The notes below the pieces were generated by a model. That model was not told the origin of the DNA and searched no databases. It saw only the letters and a program-made list of their open reading frames with translations. From Rossellomorea aquimaris (GTDB lineage: Bacteria; Bacillota; Bacilli; Bacillales; Bacillaceae_B), in the NCBI RefSeq assembly GCF_020172085.1, contig NZ_JAIVAT010000005.1, positions 248,001 through 312,000 of the forward strand: a stretch of 64,000 bases of DNA, read 5' to 3'. The translations under genes and the position numbers were made by a program. Within the stretch, counting starts at the first letter, position 1. Every line of letters begins with the position of its first letter. This document shows positions 44,653 to 51,729 of the stretch, piece after piece.

Positions 44653-45075
44653 ATGAGTGACTGTATTTTTTGTAAAATCATCGATGGGGAAATCCCGGCA
44701 ATGAAAGTCTACGAAGATGATCATGTCCTTGCTTTTCTTGACATCAGTCAGGTGACGAAAGGTCATACGCTTCTTATTCCTAAAGTACATAAAGAAAACG
44801 TGTATGAGCTGACACCGGACATGGCGAGTCACCTCTTCTCTGTAGCACCTAAAATCGCAAATAGTATTAAGGCTGAGTTTAGCCCTATAGGAATGAACCT
44901 GTTAAGCAATGCAGGTGAAGAAGCAGGACAATCCGTCTTCCATTTCCATATGCACTTCATTCCACGCTACGGCAATGGGGATGGCTTTGGGGCCGTTTGG
45001 AAAACCCACAATGACGATTATAGTCAAGAAGACTTAAAAGGAATTGCCGATTCCATCGCTCAGCATCTATCTTAA
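44653..45075 (+). CDS. hit: HIT-family nucleotide-binding protein Hit
   Basis: A 140-residue histidine-triad protein with the motif HFHMHFIPR near residue 99 and the N-terminal zinc/nucleotide segment CIFCKIIDGEIPA. It hydrolyses or binds nucleoside phosphoramidates or dinucleotides in the cytoplasm. ATG 44653 has AAAGGTGG eight bases upstream. Divergent from ecsA as in B. subtilis, but with a much larger intergenic region here. A terminator follows. Confidence 0.94.
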   Translation: MSDCIFCKIIDGEIPAMKVYEDDHVLAFLDISQVTKGHTLLIPKVHKENVYELTPDMASHLFSVAPKIANSIKAEFSPIGMNLLSNAGEEAGQSVFHFHMHFIPRYGNGDGFGAVWKTHNDDYSQEDLKGIADSIAQHLS

Positions 45076-45082
45076 CAACGGG

Positions 45083-45119
45083 AGTCCGCCCCTATACATG
45101 TATAGGAGTGGACTTTTTT
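45083..45119 (+). terminator. Terminator after hit
   Basis: Stem AGTCCgCcCCTATAC / GTATAGGaGtGGACT, then TTTTT. Confidence 0.88.
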
Positions 45120-45134
45120 CAGAAAATTTAATCT

Positions 45135-45162
45135 TTGACACAAGAACACTATATGTTATAAT
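45135..45162 (+). promoter_or_regulatory. SigA-type promoter of trpP
   Basis: TTGACA at 45135-45140 and TATAAT at 45157-45162, both perfect consensus, with a 16-bp spacer. Transcription would begin near 45169. Confidence 0.85.
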
Positions 45163-45187
45163 GTACCTATCTTTTCGCTAATGGCAA

Positions 45188-45247
45188 TAGTGCACATTAG
45201 GAGAAGCAGAAATACAAAAGTTCAGTTTAGTTGAGGAGAGATGAGAA
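45188..45247 (+). promoter_or_regulatory. Candidate TRAP (MtrB) RNA-binding site over trpP ribosome site
   Basis: The leader RNA has NAG triplets at 45188 (UAG), 45198 (UAG), 45201 (GAG), 45204 (AAG), 45207 (CAG), 45218 (AAG), 45223 (CAG), 45228 (UAG), 45233 (GAG), 45236 (GAG) and 45243 (GAG). Those from 45218 on are mostly separated by 0-4 nt and cover the ribosome site GAGGAGAG. TRAP blocks translation of trpP in B. subtilis by binding such repeats. Confidence 0.7.
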
Positions 45248-45784
45248 ATGAATACAAAAACACTTGTATCCCTATCTTTATTAGTAGGGATCGGAGCTGT
45301 CCTGCACACAGTGATACCGGGAATTTTCCTGGGTATGAAACCGGATATGATGCTGACCATGATGTTCTTGGGCATCATCCTGTTCCCAGCCAAGAAAAAC
45401 GTCTTGCTTTTAGGTTTATTGACAGGAGTCATCTCAGGATTGACGACTCAGTTCCCTGGTGGGTTCTTACCAAATCTGATTGATAAGCCCATAACCGCAT
45501 TCGTTTTTTACGGATTGTTTCTTGCGACAAAGAAAATCACTCGTTCTTTAGTAGGCGCTTCTGTTCTTACCGCTGTCGGTACACTCGTATCGGGAAGTAT
45601 CTTCTTACTTTCTGCATATGTAATCGTAGGATTGCCTGGAGCTTTCTTCGCTCTATTTGCTGCAGTCGTACTTCCGGCAACAATTGTAAACGCCGGAGCG
45701 ATGTTCGTCGTGTATCCGATCATCAACGGTATTTTAAAGCGTTCATCCATTCGGGAGGCTGTCACGACAGAACAGCTATCCTGA
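45248..45784 (+). CDS. trpP: Tryptophan transporter TrpP
   Basis: A 178-residue membrane protein with five or six helices, similar to B. subtilis TrpP (YhaG). The conserved segment is GMKPDMMLTMMFLGIILFPAKKNVLLLGLLTGVISGLTTQFPGGFLPNLIDKP. It imports tryptophan. The leader carries triplets resembling a TRAP binding site. The serC gene that separates hit and trpP in B. subtilis is missing here. A strong terminator follows. Confidence 0.93.
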   Translation: MNTKTLVSLSLLVGIGAVLHTVIPGIFLGMKPDMMLTMMFLGIILFPAKKNVLLLGLLTGVISGLTTQFPGGFLPNLIDKPITAFVFYGLFLATKKITRSLVGASVLTAVGTLVSGSIFLLSAYVIVGLPGAFFALFAAVVLPATIVNAGAMFVVYPIINGILKRSSIREAVTTEQLS

Positions 45785-45796
45785 ATAACGAAATAG

Positions 45797-45842
45797 AAAA
45801 GCCCTGGAGGTTATGCCATCGTCATAACCTCCAGGGCTTTTT
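45797..45842. terminator. Bidirectional terminator
   Basis: Perfect stem AAGCCCTGGAGGTTATG / CATAACCTCCAGGGCTT with loop CCATCGT, flanked by AAAA and TTT, between convergent trpP and a small membrane gene. Confidence 0.93.
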
Positions 45843-45845
45843 CAA

Positions 45846-46040
45846 TTAACCTGCCGCAAACCAGAACAGGATTCCTATCAGAAAGGTGATCAATCCACCG
45901 GAGCCCAAAATGGTAGCACGCTTTTTCAATACATTCTTAGGAGGGTACATACCAGGTTTTTGAATACTAACGAAGTTATACACCATGCTTAAAAATAAAA
46001 CGACACTGAGTGCAAAGAAACCAAAAATTATTCCGTCCAT
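45846..46040 (-). CDS. Small two-helix membrane protein, unknown
   Basis: A 64-residue protein with two helices (about 3-25 and 46-63) joined by a basic loop QKPGMYPPKNVLKKRAT. GGAGGTTC lies upstream of the ATG, and a terminator follows the stop, so it is likely a real gene. I do not recognise the family. Comparable small membrane proteins are common in Bacillaceae between trpP and yhaH. Confidence 0.65.
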   Translation of the reverse strand: MDGIIFGFFALSVVLFLSMVYNFVSIQKPGMYPPKNVLKKRATILGSGGLITFLIGILFWFAAG

Positions 46041-46207
46041 CCTTTTTGAACCTCCCCCTCTCCACCACCTCTTACCTTTATTTTTATGCTGTCAAGAAGA
46101 CAGATATGAACGGACTTGTTTTAATCTGTCCTAAAAGGGAAAAGGAGAATACATATTGATTGTAGAAATATAGTATTATAGAAATAGAAGAACGAGGTGA
46201 TAACATT

Positions 46208-46579
46208 ATGAATAAAAAATCCTTAGCCTACGGACTTTTAATCGGTGGAGTGGTCGGAGGAGTCGCATCCCTTCTTACATCTCCTTCATCCGGAAAAGAA
46301 ATCCGAGCACAAATCAAAGACAAAAAAGACGATTGGACTAGCGTCGTCGAGGAAATGAAAGGCCATATCGGTGAATTGAAAGAATCCATCGGTACCTTAT
46401 CCCAGGAAGGAAAAGAAACCGTCCTTCAGCTCTCCAAGGATCTTCAAGCATCCTTCAAGCAATGGCAGGCTTCAACGGAACCCAACAACCAGCGACTTCA
46501 GGAAGAAATCCAATCCATCCAACGAACCATCGAAGAGCTGGAAAAGTCCATTAACTCAGCCAATACAACGAATCAATAA
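46208..46579 (+). CDS. yhaH: YtxH-domain protein YhaH
   Basis: A 123-residue protein with one N-terminal membrane segment (YGLLIGGVVGGVASLLTSPSSGKEIR), the YtxH/gas-vesicle-like signature, followed by a long helical tail with coiled-coil character. It is a general stress-type protein of unknown function in Bacillus. ATG follows GAGGTG. Position next to scoC agrees with B. subtilis yhaH. Confidence 0.88.
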   Translation: MNKKSLAYGLLIGGVVGGVASLLTSPSSGKEIRAQIKDKKDDWTSVVEEMKGHIGELKESIGTLSQEGKETVLQLSKDLQASFKQWQASTEPNNQRLQEEIQSIQRTIEELEKSINSANTTNQ

Positions 46580-46582
46580 TGA

Positions 46583-46640
46583 AATCCCCGCGAGCTTCTC
46601 ATCCATTTTCACGGATACAGGCTCGTGGGGATTCTCTTTT
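46583..46640 (+). terminator. Terminator after yhaH
   Basis: Stem AATCCCCgCGAGC / GCTCGtGGGGATT, then CTCTTTTATT. The loop is long (25 nt) and contains a smaller hairpin GATGA/CC-type pairing. Confidence 0.8.
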
Positions 46641-46779
46641 ATTAACGCTCTTTTCACAAAGATTGTTGTTATTTTACACAGACTATGATTTGCAAATGCT
46701 CTGTCAATGAGTATGAGCCAAAGGGTGATGCAATTATTGACAGAGCTAAATGGTTATTAAAATCATTATAGAATGAAAT

Positions 46780-47099
46780 TTACATTGTTATACAAAGACA
46801 TTTAGGCTTAGCAGTTGATTCTCGCTGCAGGTGCTCGACTCCTGCGGGAAACGCTGGACAGGATGAAAAGCGGAGGCGGCTCGTTCAGCCCCGACAAGCA
46901 TAAGATGAATGGGCCTAAGAAGGCGTTTTTTACCTTCTTGGATCATTTAGCTTATGACCTCGAGGGGCTAGCCGCCGTAGCTGGATCTTGAGACCCCACA
47001 GGGCTTTAGCCCGAGGAGGCTCACCGCCAGCCCCGCGGAAAGCGAGCACCTGGAGCGGAAATCAACCACCTCTCGCTTGTACAAAAGCAACAATGTTAA
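46780..47099. repeat. Large palindromic dispersed repeat (Bacillus-type)
   Basis: Long imperfect inverted repeat. Left arm TTACATTGTT ... GTTGATTCTCGCTGCAGGTGCTCGACTCCTGCGGG pairs with the right arm CCCCGCGGAAAGCGAGCACCTGGAGCGGAAATCAAC ... AACAATGTTAA. Segments such as GTTGATTTCCGCTCCAGG and GAGACCCC are typical of a repeat widespread in Bacillus and related genomes (recall, not searched). The left and right halves are separated by an inserted structured element at 46866-46979. No transposase. The rest of 46640-47400 contains no gene. Confidence 0.8.
46866..46979. repeat. Second structured element nested in the palindromic repeat
   Basis: Begins AAAAGCGGAGGCGGC and ends AGGGGCTAGCCGCCGTA, with inner inverted segments GGCGGC/GCCGCC, AGCCCC/GGGGCT and CATAAG/CTTATG plus a hairpin AAGAAGGcg/ccTTCTTgg around a T-run. 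It splits the expected GGACAGG|TGAGACCCC of the host repeat. GCTGGA occurs on both sides (46853-46858 and 46980-46985), a possible target duplication. A relative is at 49432-49537. Confidence 0.7.
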
Positions 47100-47311
47100 A
47101 AAACAACCTTTTTAAAAAATATATTTATTTTCTCTCCGATTTCTTTCAGTATAGTGATCACCCCGGAAAATCCCGTCATTACAGCATTCAATCCTTCTGT
47201 TTTTTCTATTTTGAAGCAGATGCACCAACCAAAAATTATATACTTCGAAAAATTTTGTCAATTTAGCCTTTATTAATTATTACTTTATTGGCATAATAAA
47301 ATATAAGCGCT

Positions 47312-47325
47312 TTCTTTTTTTGATA
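47312..47325. promoter_or_regulatory. Weak candidate cre site upstream of scoC
   Basis: TATAAGCGCTTTCT matches 12 of 14 positions of the CcpA cre consensus, 95 bp upstream of scoC. It may be chance in an AT-rich region. Confidence 0.3.
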
Positions 47326-47419
47326 ATCGTGAAGCTTATTCTTTGGAACTGCTTACAACGGAACAAATTCAGAACAGCTTATATTAAAAAAAGATTTTCT
47401 AGCAAAGTGGGTGAATGAG

Positions 47420-47995
47420 ATGAAGGAAAGAGAATTTACTTTAAAAGAGGCTATGCTCTTCAGCCAAAGGATGGCCCAGCTTAGTAAAGCTTTGTGGAAG
47501 GCCATAGAAAAGGACTGGCAGCAGTGGATCAAGCCATATGACTTGAATATCAATGAACATCATATTCTCTGGATTGCGTATCATTTAAAGGGTGCTTCCA
47601 TTTCGGACGTAGCCAAATTTGGTGTTATGCATGTATCCACAGCATTTAATTTCTCGAAGAAATTAGAAGAACGAGAACTCCTTGAGTTTTCCAAGAGGGA
47701 GAATGATAAGCGGAACACGTATATTCAATTGACAGACAAGGGTGAAAACATTCTTCTCGATCTAATGAAGAACTATCAGCCTGAAAGTCACTCCATCTTC
47801 CAGGGAGTATCTCCATTACGCGAATTATATGGAAAATTCCCTGAAATGATTGAAATGATGACTGTTGTCCGAAATATTTATGGAAATGACTTTATGGAAA
47901 TATTCGAAAAATCCTTCCACAATATTGAGAATGATTTTTCTGATGATAACGGTAAGCTCGGTGAACTATTTGAAGATGAGGAAGAATTGGCTTAA
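47420..47995 (+). CDS. scoC: MarR-family transition-state regulator ScoC (Hpr)
   Basis: A 191-residue DNA-binding repressor of exoprotease, peptide-transport and sporulation genes. The segment [19 protein letters not shown]...[17 protein letters not shown] and the winged-helix core [27 protein letters not shown] are nearly identical to B. subtilis ScoC. The start is ATG 47420; the GTG 9 bp upstream is part of a possible ribosome site. Located between yhaH and yhaI as in B. subtilis. The upstream region is unusual because it hosts the palindromic repeat. Confidence 0.95.
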   Translation: MKEREFTLKEAMLFSQRMAQLSKALWKAIEKDWQQWIKPYDLNINEHHILWIAYHLKGASISDVAKFGVMHVSTAFNFSKKLEERELLEFSKRENDKRNTYIQLTDKGENILLDLMKNYQPESHSIFQGVSPLRELYGKFPEMIEMMTVVRNIYGNDFMEIFEKSFHNIENDFSDDNGKLGELFEDEEELA

Positions 47996-47996
47996 A

Positions 47997-48335
47997 CTAC
48001 AAGCTCTTCTGCAATTGTTTCATCAAAACAGGGTAAATGTTTTGTACAAGGCAGCTATTCACGACTTCATGCACATCAAGCTTTGCATGAAGACCTTCTT
48101 CAAATTCTTTAAAAAGCGGAGTATTGTACACGAATCCTTCCGCTTTTTGTTTTTTAAGCTTCATGCTCAATCTATCACATATGACAAGGAACTCTTCCAC
48201 TTCCTTCTTGGACAATCCATTACGGATAATCAAACGGTAAAAAGGAAATCCATTATCAGGTATCATCTCCGCCATTAGCCTCTGATGATACTCCAGTTTC
48301 TCTATTCGCTTTATTAGTTCGTTCATATTCATCAC
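47997..48335 (-). CDS. yhaI: DUF1878 protein YhaI
   Basis: A 112-residue helical cytoplasmic protein. MNMNELIKRIEKLEYHQRLM starts with a coiled-coil-like segment, and the rest (FYRLIIRNGLSKKEVEEFLVICDRLS) fits DUF1878, whose B. subtilis member is YhaI. Function unknown. Its stop lies one base from the scoC stop, so the two genes converge without a spacer and no separate terminator is visible. Confidence 0.88.
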   Translation of the reverse strand: MMNMNELIKRIEKLEYHQRLMAEMIPDNGFPFYRLIIRNGLSKKEVEEFLVICDRLSMKLKKQKAEGFVYNTPLFKEFEEGLHAKLDVHEVVNSCLVQNIYPVLMKQLQKSL

Positions 48336-48510
48336 CTGCCAACATACTCATACTCTCATTGTACAAAACTATCACATACCTGTCGCCTCAAACATCCCTC
48401 AAAAAATAAGAAAAAATCCTTCCAAAATGTATTGATTTTTTCCGGCAATCGTAATAAAGTATGTAAAGCATCTTATTAACCACTATTCGTCTAATGGAGG
48501 CGATTTTTTT

Positions 48511-49047
48511 ATGCATTGCTGGAAAACAATCAATCTGGAAAAACAATTTGGGTTTTACCGAGTCTTTTTACTTTCATCGATCATCATGATGATGGTATTC
48601 TCATTAATATACGTACCTATTAATTTACTATTTCCAAGTTCGTTCTACGATAATCACTTCCTTGGATTCTTCGTGGGATTAGTGAGCATATATCCATTGC
48701 ATAAATTTTTTCACATCGTGCCGATACTGCCCTTTGTGAAAAAGATAAAATGCAAATGCAACAGAAAAATGTATTTATTGCCGATTCTCTCGTTAAGAGT
48801 CGATCAACCGATCTCAAAATACCGCTATTTGGTCGCCCTTGTGGCTCCATTTTTCGTTTTGAACAGTATTTTGTTGTATGGGTGCTTTCATTTTCCTCAC
48901 TACTCGCATTACTTTACAATGCTGCTTGCGTTTCATTCAGGAATCTGTGCCATTGACTTTATCTACGCAAGACAGTTGATGAACTCACCAAAGAATGCCT
49001 TGATCGAAGAAAATGAAGACGGATATGAAATATTGATATATCAGTAA
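48511..49047 (+). CDS. yhaJ: DUF3267 membrane protein (YhaJ-like)
   Basis: A 178-residue protein with about four membrane segments. The segment SIYPLHKFFHIVPILPF contains HKFFH, which corresponds to the HExxH-like site seen in DUF3267 (putative zinc peptidase fold), here lacking the glutamate. Cysteines in KCKCNRKMYLLP may form a loop. The position next to yhaI agrees with B. subtilis yhaJ. GGAGGCG is the ribosome site. Activity is not established. Confidence 0.82.
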   Translation: MHCWKTINLEKQFGFYRVFLLSSIIMMMVFSLIYVPINLLFPSSFYDNHFLGFFVGLVSIYPLHKFFHIVPILPFVKKIKCKCNRKMYLLPILSLRVDQPISKYRYLVALVAPFFVLNSILLYGCFHFPHYSHYFTMLLAFHSGICAIDFIYARQLMNSPKNALIEENEDGYEILIYQ

Positions 49048-49244
49048 GGATGATGGATGGCCATTGATGTATTTACTCGATGGAAGAAGTCATCCTTCTC
49101 ATATTTTTACGGCTCATTCACCATTTTCCTGGTTGTTTATACGAAAAAAGCTTCATTTACATGAACCGGGTAATACTCTTGCTACCAATTAGGGAAAGAA
49201 TTTGGTAATGTATAGTCTATAGGAGATAACGGGGAGGGGTTTGG

Positions 49245-49424
49245 ATGATCTCCATGTTTTTAGTGCTTGCAGTTTTCATCTTATTTTATATAAATAAAAT
49301 GACAAATGCATTATGTTTACAAAAAGAAATACCTGAAGAACGCCAACCTAAGGTGTTTAGAACCATCAATATCCTAATCACCATACTACTGGTCTCTTCA
49401 TATATAGAAATCTTATTTACATAG
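49245..49424 (+). CDS. Small two-helix membrane protein (59 aa)
   Basis: ATG 49245 follows GGGGAGGGG by five bases. The product begins MISMFLVLAVFILFYINKM, has a polar middle with KEIPEERQPK, then a second helix ILITILLVSSYIEILF. The family is not recognised. The gene lies just before the structured element at 49432. Confidence 0.6.
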   Translation: MISMFLVLAVFILFYINKMTNALCLQKEIPEERQPKVFRTINILITILLVSSYIEILFT

Positions 49425-49431
49425 AAGAAAT

Positions 49432-49537
49432 GCGGAGGCGGCTTGGTAAGCCCCGACAAGCATAAGAAATGCTACCCGATAGGAAATAAACACCTATCCG
49501 GTAGCTTTTTCTTATGGACCCAAGGGGCTGACGCCTT
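49432..49537. repeat. Structured element related to the nested element at 46866
   Basis: Starts GCGGAGGCGGCTTGGTAAGC and shares GCGGAGGCGGCT..GTxAGCCCCGACAAGCATAAGA with 46870-46905. It folds as a long hairpin: AAGCCCC/GGGGCTg, CATAAGAAA.GCTACC/GGTAGC..TTTCTTATG and ACCcGATAGG/CCTATCcGGT. It is followed at once by the phased array at 49551. Confidence 0.75.
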
Positions 49538-49550
49538 CAATATTCACCTG

Positions 49551-49670
49551 ATATTATCGACTTTGACACACTTATTATCGACTTTTCAAATATATTATCG
49601 ACTTCACCCATTTTATTATCGACTTCTCAAATATATTATTGACTTTAAGCCTTTTATTATCGACCTTGAT
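49551..49670. repeat. Phased repeat array 3, core ATTATCGACTT
   Basis: Six units with ATCGAC (one ATTGAC) starting at 49556, 49577, 49597, 49618, 49638 and 49659. Spacings are 21, 20, 21, 20 and 21 bp. The spacers alternate: units 2 and 4 end TTCAAATAT/CTCAAATAT, units 3 and 5 end CCCATTTT/GCCTTTT. The last unit is the variant ATTATCGACCTT, as in array 1. It lies in a convergent gap between the 59-aa gene and a YjcZ gene. Confidence 0.88.
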
Positions 49671-49725
49671 GCAACCCTTAAGAATCTTCAACGACAAAAC
49701 GATGCCGCCCTCGACTTCTCCTACT

Positions 49726-49763
49726 AAAAAAGCAGACCCGGAAAAACCGGATCTGCTTTTTTC
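49726..49763. terminator. Bidirectional terminator before YjcZ cluster
   Basis: AAAAAGCAGAcCCGG / CCGGaTCTGCTTTTT with loop AAAAA; it terminates the minus-strand YjcZ gene at 49772. Confidence 0.85.
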
Positions 49764-49771
49764 TATTCAAA

Positions 49772-49858
49772 TTAGCAAACGTATGCTGCACCAATGATGA
49801 TTAACAAAATGAATAAAACTACGATTAACGCGAAACCTCCGCCGTAAGCACCTGACAT
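49772..49858 (-). CDS. YjcZ-family tiny sporulation membrane protein
   Basis: A 28-residue protein, MSGAYGGGFALIVVLFILLI..., with a glycine-rich N-terminus and one helix. It matches the family of tiny transmembrane proteins named after B. subtilis YjcZ, often induced in sporulation. GGAGGAAGCGCAT precedes the ATG. The first of three paralogues in 480 bp. Confidence 0.9.
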   Translation of the reverse strand: MSGAYGGGFALIVVLFILLIIIGAAYVC

Positions 49859-49984
49859 ATGCGCTTCCTCCTTTCATGTACGAAAAGCATAAACATATGA
49901 TATGAAGCAAAAGGGGCTTCCTATCTTAAGATATCGCCCCCTCTTACAGTCTTTATCCGATACATCTGAACCCTGAGGCTAAAA

Positions 49985-50068
49985 TTATAGCCATGCTGCA
50001 CCCACAATGATTAACAGGATGAACAGTACTACGATTAACGCGAACCCTCCGCCGTATGCATTACCCAT
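49985..50068 (-). CDS. YjcZ-family tiny sporulation membrane protein
   Basis: A 27-residue paralogue beginning MGNAYGGGFALIVVLFILLI. The ribosome site GGAGGTGG is eight bases upstream. It differs from its neighbours mainly at the termini. The gap to the first copy is 126 bp, so each may have its own promoter. Confidence 0.9.
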   Translation of the reverse strand: MGNAYGGGFALIVVLFILLIIVGAAWL

Positions 50069-50155
50069 AACTTTCCACCTCCTTTGAAGCGCTAATTTAT
50101 CTTATTCAAGTTAGCTGCCATTTGTTTTAGGCTAATGTCATAAATTTAAATTTTT

Positions 50156-50242
50156 TTAGTATAGATATGCGGCACCAACGATGATTAATAAGATGAACAG
50201 CACTACGATTAACGCGAATCCGGAATTGTATCCACAGCTCAT
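50156..50242 (-). CDS. YjcZ-family tiny sporulation membrane protein
   Basis: A 28-residue paralogue beginning MSCGYNSGFALIVVLFILLI with a cysteine at position 3. GGAGGTAATAAAT precedes the ATG at 50242. A longer in-frame ATG exists at 50353 but has no ribosome site and would break the family's size. Confidence 0.88.
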   Translation of the reverse strand: MSCGYNSGFALIVVLFILLIIVGAAYLY

Positions 50243-50429
50243 ATTTATTACCTCCTTTTCTCTCTTCGCTCTTATCATATGAAGGAACCTAGGAAATGGG
50301 TGTGTAAAATGCCCATTTTTCTGAAGATAACTTTGGAAAATATTTTTTTTCATGGAAAAAGTGTGTTATAGTATGTTTTGTAGAAATTTGACAAGCCATC
50401 AAGCGAATATATTGTAGGAGTTGGTCACC

Positions 50430-51383
50430 ATGAAAAAATGGATCATTTCAGTATCATTGGCTGCCGGAGTCGTAGGACTTGCAGGATGCAGCGGTGACGG
50501 TGCTGAAGGGAACAGTGACGTTGTTGCAACAACAAAAGCTGGAGATGTAACAAAAGATGAACTTTACAAATCGATGAAACAGAAATTCACTCCACAAATG
50601 GAACAAGCCCTTCAGGAGCTGGTATACACTAAAGTCCTTGAAGAGAAGTATGACGTATCAAAAGAGGAAGTTGATGAAAAGCTGAATGAAGCGAAAGATC
50701 AATTGGGACCTCAATTCGATATGTTCTTACAACAATATAACCTGGACGAAAAGTCGTTCAAACAATACTTAAAGCTTCAATTACTTCAAGAAAAAGCCGC
50801 CATTTCCGATGTGAAAGTAACGGATAAAGAAGTAAAAGAGTACTACGAGAAGTGGAAGCCGGACATCAAGGTGCGCCATATCCTTGTAGAAGATGAAAAA
50901 ACCGCTAAAGAAGTCAAACAGAAATTGGCTGATGGAGCGAAATTTGAAGACCTTGCCAAGGAATACTCCACAGATCCCGGTTCTGCTGAAAACGGCGGAA
51001 GCTTAGGATGGGTAGACTACGCTGGTCGTCAAAACTTTGTTCCTGAATTCTCCAAAGCACTCGATACTCTTGAAAAAGGCAAAGTGAGCGAGCCGATCAA
51101 GACAGAATATGGCTATCACATCATCGAAGTGACAGATAAAAAAGAAAAGAAATCCTTTGACGACATGAAAAAGGAAATTGAAAACGAATTGAAGCTTTCC
51201 AAAGTGGATCCTCAAAAAATCCAGGAAGCCATGAAAGCTGAAATCGAAAAAGCTGATTTGAATATCAAAGACAAAGACCTGAAAAAATCATTCGATCAAG
51301 TATTGAATCCACCTGCAGCACCTGAAGGCGGAGAAACTCCTGCTCCTGAAGGTGAAGCTCCTGCAACGGAAAAACAGGAGTAA
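50430..51383 (+). CDS. prsA: Foldase lipoprotein PrsA (peptidyl-prolyl isomerase)
   Basis: Exported, lipid-anchored chaperone that folds secreted proteins at the membrane-wall interface. 317 residues: signal peptide with lipobox GLAGC (cysteine about 20), SurA-like N domain, parvulin domain (about 145-235; KVRHILVEDEKTAKEV ... STDPGSAENGGSLGWVDYAGRQNFVPEF ... GYHIIEVTD), and a C-terminal helical domain with an unusual Pro/Ala/Glu-rich tail (PAAPEGGETPAPEGEAPATE). ATG 50430 follows TAGGAG. Terminator directly downstream. Confidence 0.95.
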   Translation: MKKWIISVSLAAGVVGLAGCSGDGAEGNSDVVATTKAGDVTKDELYKSMKQKFTPQMEQALQELVYTKVLEEKYDVSKEEVDEKLNEAKDQLGPQFDMFLQQYNLDEKSFKQYLKLQLLQEKAAISDVKVTDKEVKEYYEKWKPDIKVRHILVEDEKTAKEVKQKLADGAKFEDLAKEYSTDPGSAENGGSLGWVDYAGRQNFVPEFSKALDTLEKGKVSEPIKTEYGYHIIEVTDKKEKKSFDDMKKEIENELKLSKVDPQKIQEAMKAEIEKADLNIKDKDLKKSFDQVLNPPAAPEGGETPAPEGEAPATEKQE

Positions 51384-51386
51384 TCT

Positions 51387-51426
51387 AAAAAGGACTGAAG
51401 GCTACTATTAGCCTTCAGTCCTTTTT
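51387..51426 (+). terminator. Terminator after prsA
   Basis: AAAAAGGACTGAAGGCTA / TAGCCTTCAGTCCTTTTT with a short loop CTAT. Confidence 0.93.
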
Positions 51427-51435
51427 CTATATAGG

Positions 51436-51615
51436 TTAAGATGTTAATTGACGTCTCTTCTCTTTCTCCTCTTCCATCCGATTGATATAGACTTCCCCTT
51501 CTTTTTCGATCCACTCGTCTTCCAACGTCTTTTCTTCCTTCGCAGACTTAATTGTCATAAACGCGCTCCCGAAAATCCCTGCTACAACCAAGTACATCCA
51601 AATAGGCAGTGTCAA
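51436..51615 (-). CDS. yhaL: Sporulation protein YhaL
   Basis: A 59-residue single-helix membrane protein with a charged C-terminal tail (EEKTLEDEWIEKEGEVYINRMEEEKEKRRQLTS), matching the YhaL family made under sporulation sigma factors. The start is taken as TTG 51615, because AAGGAG lies about 10 bases upstream; ATG 51624 directly abuts that site and is a less likely start. Converges with prsA, as in B. subtilis. Confidence 0.8.
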   Translation of the reverse strand: MTLPIWMYLVVAGIFGSAFMTIKSAKEEKTLEDEWIEKEGEVYINRMEEEKEKRRQLTS

Positions 51616-51691
51616 TTGCTTCATCTCCTTATAGGTTTGTCCTCTTTTATACACTATATGAAGACGACGACAAAATCATGACCATCCCATC

Positions 51692-51722
51692 AAAAAAAGG
51701 ACCCGATGCCAGACCGGGTCCT
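51692..51722 (-). terminator. Terminator of yhaM
   Basis: Stem GGACCCG / CGGGTCC (with one extra pair), followed on the minus strand by TTTTTTTG. Confidence 0.88.
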
Positions 51723-51729
51723 CTTCGTC

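Noticed and set aside
46780-47099. Insertion sequence with transposase
   Set aside because: Inverted arms are present but no transposase frame; best seen as a non-autonomous palindromic repeat.
46988-47266. Open frame of 92 codons within the palindromic repeat
   Set aside because: It translates the right arm of the dispersed repeat and AT-rich flank, has no ribosome site, and its composition is unlike the neighbours.
48620-48850. Minus-strand frame opposite the yhaJ-like gene
   Set aside because: Low-complexity shadow frame with no ribosome site; the plus-strand gene has a strong one and conserved neighbours.
49443-49727. Open frame of 94 codons rich in YYRL/IIDF repeats
   Set aside because: It is a read-through of the structured element and the ATTATCGACTT array; the repeat period of 20/21 bp is not a multiple of three, so it is not a protein repeat.
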